In this document: one piece after another, positions 34,054 through 41,157 of the stretch
How the letters are laid out: each line of letters opens with the position of its first letter
How positions within the stretch are numbered: the stretch's first letter is position 1
IMG/VR virus record: IMGVR_UViG_3300042446_000499
Coordinates: 1-64,000 of that record
Reading direction: 5' to 3' (one strand)
Source of the DNA: a virus
Length of the DNA: 64,000 nt
Position numbers and translations under genes: made by a program
Notes under the pieces: model-generated
Databases searched by the model: none
The model's input: only the letters and a program-made list of their open reading frames with translations
What the model was told of the DNA's origin: nothing

Positions 34054-34527
34054 ATGGCAGACGGACCTTTTATTCAATTCCCCAAATGGCTTAGAGAGTA
34101 TCTAAGGGGGGACGCCACCACCACGGATGTATTGCTGGAATTGCTTGGGTACATGGACGGAAAGACCCAAAAGTTGACGACTTCTTATGGGCATATTGCT
34201 GAACGCACTGGATATCACCGCACGACAGTCATCAAGTCTGTGAACAAATTGGTGGAACTTGGGGTGCTGGTAAAGCAGAACCGAAGCAAGAATGGGCGCT
34301 CATTGACCAACGAATTTTACGTCAATTTCAATAACCCAAACTACCTCACAGTAGGGGTAGTGTCAGAACTACCCTCCCCATTAGGGGTAGTCGGGGGACT
34401 ACTGGGTGGTAGTCCTGGGGCTACCCCCGAGGGTAGTCGGGGCGCTACCCAATTAAGAATAAAGAACAAGAATAAAAAGAACAAGAAGGAAAATTTGGGA
34501 AAGATAGACCCAAGGTTGGTGTCATGA
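34054..34527 (+). CDS. Winged-helix replication initiator candidate
   Basis: ATG 34054 follows AAGGAG, and earlier in-frame ATGs lie in the divergent gap. The 157-residue protein has a DNA-binding domain at residues 20-95: TTDVLLELLGYMDGKT, YGHIAERTGYHRTTVIKSVN, KLVELGVLVKQ and a wing with NEFYVNF. This resembles helix-turn-helix initiators such as lambda O-type and HTH_36 proteins. Residues 100-135 are encoded by nine alternating GGTAGT/ACTACC elements and are low in complexity. The next genes include a helicase loader. The tail KIDPRLVS recurs in the next protein. Confidence 0.65.
   Translation: MADGPFIQFPKWLREYLRGDATTTDVLLELLGYMDGKTQKLTTSYGHIAERTGYHRTTVIKSVNKLVELGVLVKQNRSKNGRSLTNEFYVNFNNPNYLTVGVVSELPSPLGVVGGLLGGSPGATPEGSRGATQLRIKNKNKKNKKENLGKIDPRLVS
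34340..34450. repeat. Nine alternating inverted GGTAGT elements (possible origin iterons)
   Basis: Within the 3' end of the initiator gene the core GGTAGT or its complement ACTACC/CTACCC appears at 34340, 34355, 34368, 34386, 34397, 34408, 34421, 34432 and 34445 (approximate starts). The orientation alternates strictly. One copy (34397) is degenerate as GACTAC. Adjacent pairs form stems, for example GGGTAGT/ACTACCC around 34355-34374 and CTACCC-CCGA-GGGTAG at 34421-34436. The 55 bases that follow (34451-34505) are A-rich and could be the unwinding element. The plan resembles the lambda origin inside gene O. Confidence 0.6.
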
Positions 34528-34943
34528 TGTCACGACAGCAAGATGATTGGGGAATGGCATTTGGTTCCGACAAAGATGTTTACACTCCCCCAGTAAAAAA
34601 GAAACCCAAACGAAAAGATTCCACAGCATCTTTGGTTTACGATTTTCGTGACCAGTTGATGATGGACACCAGTAACCTGATGAACTCCCAAGTGAATGGT
34701 CCAGCCATGATGAAAGCGTTCCGCACCATCTTGGATACTGGACGTTCCTATGATGACATCCGAGCAATGATTAACCAGTTCCACAAAGATATTGCTATCA
34801 AACCATTGACCGATGGCATACCAGCATGGAAGGCTTTCATTGGTCGCCTTGATTCCTTGGCTAAAAAGGTTGGCACCACCGAAGATGTACCGAAATATGA
34901 CGGACCTAAGATTGACCCACGATTGATGAGTAATGATGACTGA
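34524..34943 (+). CDS. Replication-module protein sharing a C-terminal motif with the initiator
   Basis: The 139-residue protein has a basic disordered start (VKKKPKRKDSTAS) and a helical core (DFRDQLMMDTSNLMNSQ, YDDIRAMINQFHKDI, WKAFIGRLDSLAKK). Near the end it has KIDPRLMS, almost identical to the last eight residues of the previous protein (KIDPRLVS). Between an initiator and a loader ATPase, a DnaT- or adaptor-like role is plausible. The common tail may dock one partner. Family not recognised. Confidence 0.5.
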   Translation: MMSRQQDDWGMAFGSDKDVYTPPVKKKPKRKDSTASLVYDFRDQLMMDTSNLMNSQVNGPAMMKAFRTILDTGRSYDDIRAMINQFHKDIAIKPLTDGIPAWKAFIGRLDSLAKKVGTTEDVPKYDGPKIDPRLMSNDD

Positions 34944-35583
34944 ATGGCATAGCAACAAGTATTGGCAAAACCGCTCTAAAGAAGAGCGTTTACGGAACCT
35001 GCGGATTCCAGCCAGATACCTTGGAAAAGACTTAAACACTTATGACAGTGAAGCAGGAGACAGTGAGGCTTTTAATGCCATTAACCACTGGTGTTCCAAA
35101 GCCACAGACAACCTCACAGAAGGCATGGGAATGGTCCTGTACGGTCCCACAGGCGTTGGAAAGACACATCTAGCCCAAGGGGTGCTTGTGAATGTTGTAG
35201 GCTCCCATACACGCTCAGGAATCTTTGTTACCTCTGACCGTTACGTTGACATGGTTTACGATGAAATGCGTAATGATGGTGAATTGCCTGAACCGTATTC
35301 AGACCCGTTTCTGATGAAGTACATGAGACGAACCTTTGACTTGGTTGTCCTAGATGGTTTGGGAGCAGAGAGGGCAACAACAGAATTTGCTCGTAACGCA
35401 TTGATTTCATTAGTTGACAATCGTTATGAAGAAAAGTTGACAACAGTTGTTACAACTTCTTTGAGTCCTAATGAGTTAAGCCGAACCTACGGAAAGCGTG
35501 TGTTGTCAATCTTTCAAGAGAGTTGCTATTTCATCAACGTTGAGGGACCTGACTACCGAACGGTCTTTAACGATGCAAAGTAA
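34933..35583 (+). CDS. DnaC-like helicase loader (AAA+ ATPase)
   Basis: The 216-residue protein has Walker A GPTGVGKTHLAQ (residues 71-82), Walker B FDLVVLDGLGAE, a sensor-like TTVVTTSLSPNE and YGKRVLSIFQE with a likely arginine finger. This is the DnaC/IstB pattern. It would load the DnaB-like helicase encoded at 35986 onto the origin. The N-terminus contains RIPARYLGKDLNTYD, typical for loader proteins. Confidence 0.82.
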   Translation: MMTEWHSNKYWQNRSKEERLRNLRIPARYLGKDLNTYDSEAGDSEAFNAINHWCSKATDNLTEGMGMVLYGPTGVGKTHLAQGVLVNVVGSHTRSGIFVTSDRYVDMVYDEMRNDGELPEPYSDPFLMKYMRRTFDLVVLDGLGAERATTEFARNALISLVDNRYEEKLTTVVTTSLSPNELSRTYGKRVLSIFQESCYFINVEGPDYRTVFNDAK

Positions 35584-35998
35584 TGACATTGGAAACTTTA
35601 ACGACATAGGTCAAGGGGTTCTGTTTGAAGGTCTTCTTGCTTCTCCACCTGAGCGCCGCTTCTTTCAAAAAGCAGGTTCCGATTGGGATAAGGAATTATC
35701 TAAATGGAAATCTAATGAACTTCCTTTAAAAGCACTTGTTGATTATTCTGACCGACTTGGTATTGACACAGAGGTTTATACATTCCTTGGTCAAGATGCA
35801 GTAGACGCCATTGACCGTTGGCTTGGTCGCAAAGGCATTTCTCTTCCTGTGTATTCGTACAACAGTGTTGAAGAACTTTCCTATGACTTGCGCTTCAAGC
35901 GTTCAGTGCGTACTATCTACGTTCCCGAGCAAGAACAAGCCGCCATCATTGGTCTTCGTGCTACGGTAGCAGACTCTAAGAAAGCATGGTCCATCTAG
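35573..35998 (+). CDS. Unknown replication-operon protein
   Basis: ATG 35573 overlaps the loader stop by 11 bases. The 141-residue protein looks folded and alpha/beta: GVLFEGLLASPPERRFF, VDYSDRLGIDTEVYTFLG, DAVDAIDRWLGRKGI, then VRTIYVPEQEQAAIIG. The last pattern, with a strand and a polar loop, resembles small phosphatase-like folds, but no catalytic motif is clear. It lies between loader and helicase genes. Confidence 0.5.
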   Translation: MQSNDIGNFNDIGQGVLFEGLLASPPERRFFQKAGSDWDKELSKWKSNELPLKALVDYSDRLGIDTEVYTFLGQDAVDAIDRWLGRKGISLPVYSYNSVEELSYDLRFKRSVRTIYVPEQEQAAIIGLRATVADSKKAWSI

Positions 35999-37248
35999 TG
36001 GCTAACTCAGAACACCTCCTCATTAGCAAGGTTATTCAATCAGGAGATATTAGCCCAATCATTAACGCAGGTCTTAGGTCTGACCACTTCTCAGGCGAGA
36101 CACAGAAAATGTGGATGTGGATTTCAAGTTACTGGAGAGAATACGGAACAGTTCCTACTGACCGTGCATTCCATCAAGAGTTTGGTGATGTAACACTTTC
36201 TGATGCAACGATGGAACCGTTCCCTGCACTTATTGACGAACTGTTTCATTCATTTAAACGGCAACGCCTAATTGAAACCATCAGCACAGTAATGCCTGCG
36301 CTGAACAACAACTTAGTTGATGAAGCCTTTTCTGAATTAGCCGCAGGGTTGCAACGAGCCTCTACAGAGACCGCACGTCTTCGTGATGTTGACATCATCA
36401 CTAACTGGGAATCCCGTATCAGTCGTTACGAAGAAATGCGTAGCATGCCCAATGCTTTGCGAGGTATTCCAACAGGGTTCTTAGGTCTTGACCGAATTAC
36501 AGCAGGACTACGCCCACAGCAGTTGATTACATTTGTTGGCGAAGCAAAGAAGGGTAAGTCAATGATGAGCCTTATCATGGCAAATGCCGCACACGTCCAT
36601 GGCATCAGTCCTTTGTTTGTTTCTTTTGAAATGAGTATTGAAGAGCAAGAGGCTCGTTATGACGCACTTATCTCCAAGGTGTCACACACACGTATTATCC
36701 GTGGTGACATTACTAAACGTGAGATGGAGAAAATTGAAAAGGCTTTGCGTATTCGCAAGAACATGCATCCATTCCACATGACTGAGGACTCTTCATCATT
36801 GACAACTATTAGTGCATTGGCTGGAAAGATTCAACAGTACCGTCCTGGCATCTTGTTTGTAGATGGTGTGTACATGATGGACGATGAGAACGGCGAACCT
36901 AAGAACAGCCCACAAGCCCTTACCAACATCACCCGTTCTCTCAAGCGGCTTGCTCAGAGGTTTGACATCCCAATCGTAGGAACTACTCAAGTGCTATCTT
37001 CAAAGTTAAACAACAAGAAGTCACGTGCTATCACGGCAGACTCAATTGGTTATTCATCTTCTTTTGCACAGGACTCAGACCTAGTGCTTGGCGTAGAGTC
37101 AGACCCTGATATTGACAACCAATCAATCATCCGAGTAGTTATTGCACGTACAGCACCCAAAGGTGAGGTTCGCATTAAGTGGGACTGGGAGAACATGGAT
37201 TTTACGGAGGTAGACGAAAGTGGCAATGAAGACAACTGGTACTACTGA
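35986..37248 (+). CDS. dnaB: DnaB-like replicative helicase
   Basis: The 420-residue protein has an N-terminal helical domain and a RecA-like motor with Walker A FVGEAKKGKSMM (G185-S192), FVSFEMSIEEQEARYDAL, and Walker B ILFVDGVYMM (D293). Motif H4 follows as IPIVGTTQVLSSK, and a final DLVLGVESD region completes it. The ring helicase unwinds the fork and recruits primase. ATG 35986 overlaps its neighbour; GTG 35998 is an alternative with no ribosome site. Confidence 0.88.
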   Translation: MVHLVANSEHLLISKVIQSGDISPIINAGLRSDHFSGETQKMWMWISSYWREYGTVPTDRAFHQEFGDVTLSDATMEPFPALIDELFHSFKRQRLIETISTVMPALNNNLVDEAFSELAAGLQRASTETARLRDVDIITNWESRISRYEEMRSMPNALRGIPTGFLGLDRITAGLRPQQLITFVGEAKKGKSMMSLIMANAAHVHGISPLFVSFEMSIEEQEARYDALISKVSHTRIIRGDITKREMEKIEKALRIRKNMHPFHMTEDSSSLTTISALAGKIQQYRPGILFVDGVYMMDDENGEPKNSPQALTNITRSLKRLAQRFDIPIVGTTQVLSSKLNNKKSRAITADSIGYSSSFAQDSDLVLGVESDPDIDNQSIIRVVIARTAPKGEVRIKWDWENMDFTEVDESGNEDNWYY

Positions 37249-38137
37249 TATTCAACATGTTCTTGTTGATTTAGGTGTTGAGGTAACTCGTGCTGGAGAA
37301 AGAGAAATCTCTGGTCGTTGCCCCGTACACCTAAGCCGCACAGGGCATGTAGACCATTCACCTTCGTGGTCAATGAATGCTGAGACTGGTTTATGGATTT
37401 GCTATTCGTGTGGTGCTCGTGGAACACTTGTAGGTTTGATTTCTGAATTAACGGGAGACGAGACATCTTTAATTGATGTTCATTCATTTCTGATTAACTC
37501 AAGTCTTGGCAGGATTAATCGTGAAGACATCCCTGAACCTGAACCCGAGATTGATTGGATTTCATACAGTCGTTTTGACGTTGTACCAACGTCTTATTTG
37601 TACAACAGGAACTTAGATGCATCTGTTGCACGTTCCTATGGTATCCGATGGGATACATCAAACAAAGCATGGGTTATTCCTATTGTGTCCCCTTTGGGCC
37701 AACTTATGGGTTGGCAGTCTAAAAAGCCTGACTGGGTTCGCAACTACCCAATTGGTATCAAGAAGAGCCACACTTTGTTTGGTATTGAAAAGTTCTTAAA
37801 CAAACCAGCAGTACTCGTAGAGTCACCTTTAGATGTTATTCGTTTAGCATCTATTACAACAGGGGTACAAGGATTAGCAACTTTTGGTTCATACGTCAGC
37901 ACAGAACAACTTAGTTTGCTTAACTCCGTTGCATCTAAAGTAATTGTGGCAATGGATAATGACGAGGCTGGTTTAAAGGCTAGCAAAATGCTATTTAAAA
38001 CAATGCCCCGATTTGATGATGGTGTTTTATGGTTAAACTATAAGAACACAAAAGCAAAAGACATTGGTGACATGACAGACGAAGAAATCTATGACGCTCT
38101 AAGCACAGCCACTGCAATCCCTGGGTGGGTGCTATGA
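37220..38137 (+). CDS. dnaG: DnaG-type primase
   Basis: The 305-residue protein starts at GTG 37220 behind GGAGG. A CHC2-type zinc finger has C34, H37, C61 and C64 (GRCPVHL, WICYSCGARG). The TOPRIM core follows with AVLVESPLDVIRL (E201) and VIVAMDNDEAG (D246, D248). It would make RNA primers for the polymerase at 41157. It is shorter than bacterial DnaG, lacking the helicase-binding C-terminal domain, as in many phages. Confidence 0.88.
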   Translation: MAMKTTGTTDIQHVLVDLGVEVTRAGEREISGRCPVHLSRTGHVDHSPSWSMNAETGLWICYSCGARGTLVGLISELTGDETSLIDVHSFLINSSLGRINREDIPEPEPEIDWISYSRFDVVPTSYLYNRNLDASVARSYGIRWDTSNKAWVIPIVSPLGQLMGWQSKKPDWVRNYPIGIKKSHTLFGIEKFLNKPAVLVESPLDVIRLASITTGVQGLATFGSYVSTEQLSLLNSVASKVIVAMDNDEAGLKASKMLFKTMPRFDDGVLWLNYKNTKAKDIGDMTDEEIYDALSTATAIPGWVL

Positions 38138-39681
38138 CCTTTACAGGAACTTTGTACCCTTTTCAACAAGAGGCAAGCGAACGGATGGTAGAACGAGGGC
38201 AAATGCTGCTTGCTATGGTCATGGGTGCTGGTAAGACACCAACAACCCTGTCAACCATTGAAGCACTTATTGAAGATAATGAAATTAGCAGAGTATGTGT
38301 TGTAGTTCCCTCCAGCCTTAAATACCAGTGGCTTCGTGAAATTGGTAAGTTCACTACATCTAAAGCAATTGTTATTGATGGGACTCCAAAGCAACGTGAA
38401 AAACTATGGCGTTTGTCTATTGGTTGCCAGTACGTCATTGTTAATCCAGAGAGTTTGACAAAAGACATAAGCCAGTGGGAAGCCATGCGATTTAACGCAA
38501 TGGTTATTGATGAAGCCACAATCATTAAATCATTTACTTCTAAACGTTCTAAGATGTTAAAGAAGTTAGGTGCTAAATGCCACTACCGTTTTGCCCTTAC
38601 AGGACAACCTATTGAGAATAAACCTGAAGAGTTGTTTTCAATTATGCAATTTGTAGATTCTTCAGTGCTTGGCAAATTTGATTCTTTTGACAGAACATTT
38701 ATTGTGCGTGACCACTTTGGAAAACCAACACGATATAGAAACCTTAGACAACTAAATGATTCAATGTCAGAAGCAATGGTTCGTAAAACAAGAGATGACA
38801 TTAAAGACCAACTCCCTGAAGTAATTACACAAGTTATCCCTGTACAGTTTGACAATACAATTGCAGGTGTATACGAACGTATTTCTACGGATTTGTTAGA
38901 GCAAATTCAAAAAGCAATTACAAGCAACGGCAGGTCTTTTGACTTGTGGGCGCACTACCACGGAGGTCAAGGAAATGAAGCGCAAGGTCAAATTATGTCT
39001 AGGCTTACTGTATTACGTATGCTCTGCGATAATCCTAGGCTGGTGGTGGAATCAGCCAAAGCGTTCAATGACCCTACCCAAAACACTGAAGGAAGCGCAT
39101 ACGCTGCCAAGATACTTGCGGAGGGTTGGCTCCCCGAAACTTACAAGACACCCAAACTAGATACCGTTGTTGAATACATTAAGGATGTTTTAAATGAAGA
39201 CCCAACTAACAAAGTGGTACTTTTCTCGTTCTTTAAGAAGAACCTACGGATTATCCAGGAAGCAACTAAGGGACTTACGCAAAGCGTACTCTTCATGGGT
39301 GGTATGGGTGCAGACCAGAGAGATGTTGCAAAGCAAAAGTTCGCAACCGAGGATGGCGTTCGGCTCTTTTTATCCTCTGATGCAGGAGGTTACGGGGTGG
39401 ACTTACCGCAGGCCAATTACCTTATCTCTTACGATTTACCTTGGTCTGCTGGAAAACTGGACCAAAGAGAAGCCCGAATTATCCGTCTGTCGTCAACACA
39501 TCCGCACGTTACGGTTGTATCTTTCGTCATGAAAGGCTCTATTGAGGAGCGCCAATACGAAATGCTTCAACAAAAACGAGAAATAAACAAGGCGTTCATT
39601 GACAAGGGGTATGACAGTCAGGGTAAATTTGAACTGAACTTGGGCACCCTGTCTGAGTTCCTAAGCCACTCAGAGGTATAA
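38134..39681 (+). CDS. SNF2-family DNA helicase/ATPase
   Basis: ATG 38134 overlaps the primase stop (ATGA). The 515-residue protein begins with a Q-like YPFQQEASERM and Walker A MVMGAGKTPTT (31-35). It then has VVVPSSLKYQWLREI, a DEAT box (126-129), FALTGQPIENKPEELFSI, VVLFSFFKKNLRII, and motif V/VI SSDAGGYGVDLPQANYLI with LDQREARIIRLSS. Phage SNF2 proteins may clear or remodel forks and act in recombination. A second SNF2-type helicase is encoded at 61473-63356. Confidence 0.85.
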   Translation: MTFTGTLYPFQQEASERMVERGQMLLAMVMGAGKTPTTLSTIEALIEDNEISRVCVVVPSSLKYQWLREIGKFTTSKAIVIDGTPKQREKLWRLSIGCQYVIVNPESLTKDISQWEAMRFNAMVIDEATIIKSFTSKRSKMLKKLGAKCHYRFALTGQPIENKPEELFSIMQFVDSSVLGKFDSFDRTFIVRDHFGKPTRYRNLRQLNDSMSEAMVRKTRDDIKDQLPEVITQVIPVQFDNTIAGVYERISTDLLEQIQKAITSNGRSFDLWAHYHGGQGNEAQGQIMSRLTVLRMLCDNPRLVVESAKAFNDPTQNTEGSAYAAKILAEGWLPETYKTPKLDTVVEYIKDVLNEDPTNKVVLFSFFKKNLRIIQEATKGLTQSVLFMGGMGADQRDVAKQKFATEDGVRLFLSSDAGGYGVDLPQANYLISYDLPWSAGKLDQREARIIRLSSTHPHVTVVSFVMKGSIEERQYEMLQQKREINKAFIDKGYDSQGKFELNLGTLSEFLSHSEV

Positions 39682-39683
39682 AT

Positions 39684-40070
39684 ATGACAACGCCAGATTA
39701 TTACGAAAGACTTGCACAAGAGTTTAAAAAGTCAAAAGAAGCAATTGATTCATTAACAAAACGCCAGAATGAAATGCGAACCGAACTTGTAAAAGTAATA
39801 CAAGAAAACGGATATGAAGATGACAAAGGGCATTTGTGGTATTCGGCTGGTTCCGCAGAGATAAAGTACGAGCGCCGTGTTAGTCGTTCTTTTAACATTG
39901 AAGCCGCCGAACAATGGGCAAAGGGTTTAGGCATTTGGGAAGACCTTAAAAAGGTTGTGGAAATGCTGGATGAAGACAAACTTCTTGGGTACGCATGGAA
40001 CCACAAAGATAAAGAAGAAGAGATTCAAGGTTTCTACACAGAAAAGGAATCATGGGCACTGAAGGTGTAG
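39684..40070 (+). CDS. Conserved-type protein downstream of helicase
   Basis: The 128-residue charged protein has an N-terminal coiled-coil segment (LAQEFKKSKEAIDSLTKR) and a beta-like part (GHLWYSAGSAEIKYERRVS). The end is helical with AEQWAKGLGIWEDLKKVV. It lies 2 bases after the helicase stop and overlaps the MerR-like gene by 19 bases. It could be a helicase- or primase-associated factor. Not recognised. Confidence 0.5.
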   Translation: MTTPDYYERLAQEFKKSKEAIDSLTKRQNEMRTELVKVIQENGYEDDKGHLWYSAGSAEIKYERRVSRSFNIEAAEQWAKGLGIWEDLKKVVEMLDEDKLLGYAWNHKDKEEEIQGFYTEKESWALKV

Positions 40071-40504
40071 ATGATTTCATGGGTCTCTTTGGGGACTTGC
40101 CTAACTTTCCAGGCAAACGTGCTCCCAAGAACCGCCCTGATAGTCCTGAAGTAGTTAATTCTGTACTTGAAAACCGTTACAACGGTATAAAAGGAAAAGA
40201 ATACATAATCAATGGTGAGAAATTAATGATGTACACCATTGGACAAGTTTGTGCCGCACTTGGCAAAAGTGCTGTTACACTCAGGTCGTGGGAAAGCCAA
40301 GGCTGGATACCTAAATCCAGTTTTAGAACACCACCACCAAATAATGTACAAATACCAGGAAAAGCATCCAAGGGGCGGCGTCTTTATACGCAACAGCAAC
40401 TTGACACGCTTATAGATGGTGTGTCATTATTTAACATAGCAGACCGACACCGAGGTGATTGGAAAGCGTTTAAGCAATACATTCAAGAAAATTGGAAGAG
40501 ATAA
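40052..40504 (+). CDS. MerR-like DNA-binding protein
   Basis: Residues about 60-130 of 150 match a MerR-type winged helix: MYTIGQVCAALGKSAVTLRS, WESQGWIPKS, a loop, then KGRRLYTQQQLDTLIDG. MerR-like proteins bind operator DNA or act as excisionase-like architectural factors. No effector domain is present. The surrounding operon is replicative, so it may control or organise this region. Confidence 0.65.
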   Translation: MGTEGVDDFMGLFGDLPNFPGKRAPKNRPDSPEVVNSVLENRYNGIKGKEYIINGEKLMMYTIGQVCAALGKSAVTLRSWESQGWIPKSSFRTPPPNNVQIPGKASKGRRLYTQQQLDTLIDGVSLFNIADRHRGDWKAFKQYIQENWKR

Positions 40505-40506
40505 TT

Positions 40507-41157
40507 ATGGGAAAATATGATGAAGAAAACACGGGCTTTGAAACTCGTGAAGAAGCAAGCACAGAGAAGCCACAGGCACGTACGCTAGTCCGTGGTGGTT
40601 GGGGAAGCGTTGACGCAGTCAAGAACGCAGACTCACCATTCGCACAGCGTTTGAAGATTGCGGATGAACCGCAAATTATTAAGTTTCTTGATGACGAGCC
40701 ATACGCATCATGGCGTCAGCATTGGATTGAGCGTCAAGGACAAAAGTCTTTTGTTTGCATCGGTGAATTTGATGACAAGGGTTGCCCATTGTGTGACTCA
40801 GGTGACCGACCTTCAGTTCGTATTGCGTTTAACGTCGCTCTACTCATTGCTGGCGAAGAACCTGTAATCAAGTCCTATGAAGTTGGACCACGAGTTATTG
40901 ACCAGTTGAAGAACTTCCACACGGACCCACGCACAGGACCTTTGTCTAAGCACTACTGGGCAGTCAGCAAGACTGGCAAGGGCGCTACTACAGCCACTAG
41001 CCACCAGTTGGTTAAAGACCGTGACCTTGAAGAGTGGGGCATTGCAGAAATTGATGACGCAGGTCTCAAGGGACTTATCAGTAGGTCTTACACTGCCGAC
41101 ATCATTTCAATCCCGTCTCGCAAAGACCTGATTGACATTGCCAACGAACTAGAATAA
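40507..41157 (+). CDS. Single-stranded DNA-binding protein
   Basis: The 216-residue protein has a disordered acidic start, then FAQRLKIADEPQIIKFLDDE, SWRQHWIERQGQKSFVCIG, a zinc-like CPLCDSGDRPS with a distant Cys, and RIAFNVALLIAG. The pattern (IIKFLDDEPYASWxxHWI, then C-P-L-C) belongs to a group of phage gp32-like ssDNA-binding proteins. The position just before the DNA polymerase supports it. No acidic SSB tail is present; it ends DIANELE. Confidence 0.65.
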   Translation: MGKYDEENTGFETREEASTEKPQARTLVRGGWGSVDAVKNADSPFAQRLKIADEPQIIKFLDDEPYASWRQHWIERQGQKSFVCIGEFDDKGCPLCDSGDRPSVRIAFNVALLIAGEEPVIKSYEVGPRVIDQLKNFHTDPRTGPLSKHYWAVSKTGKGATTATSHQLVKDRDLEEWGIAEIDDAGLKGLISRSYTADIISIPSRKDLIDIANELE

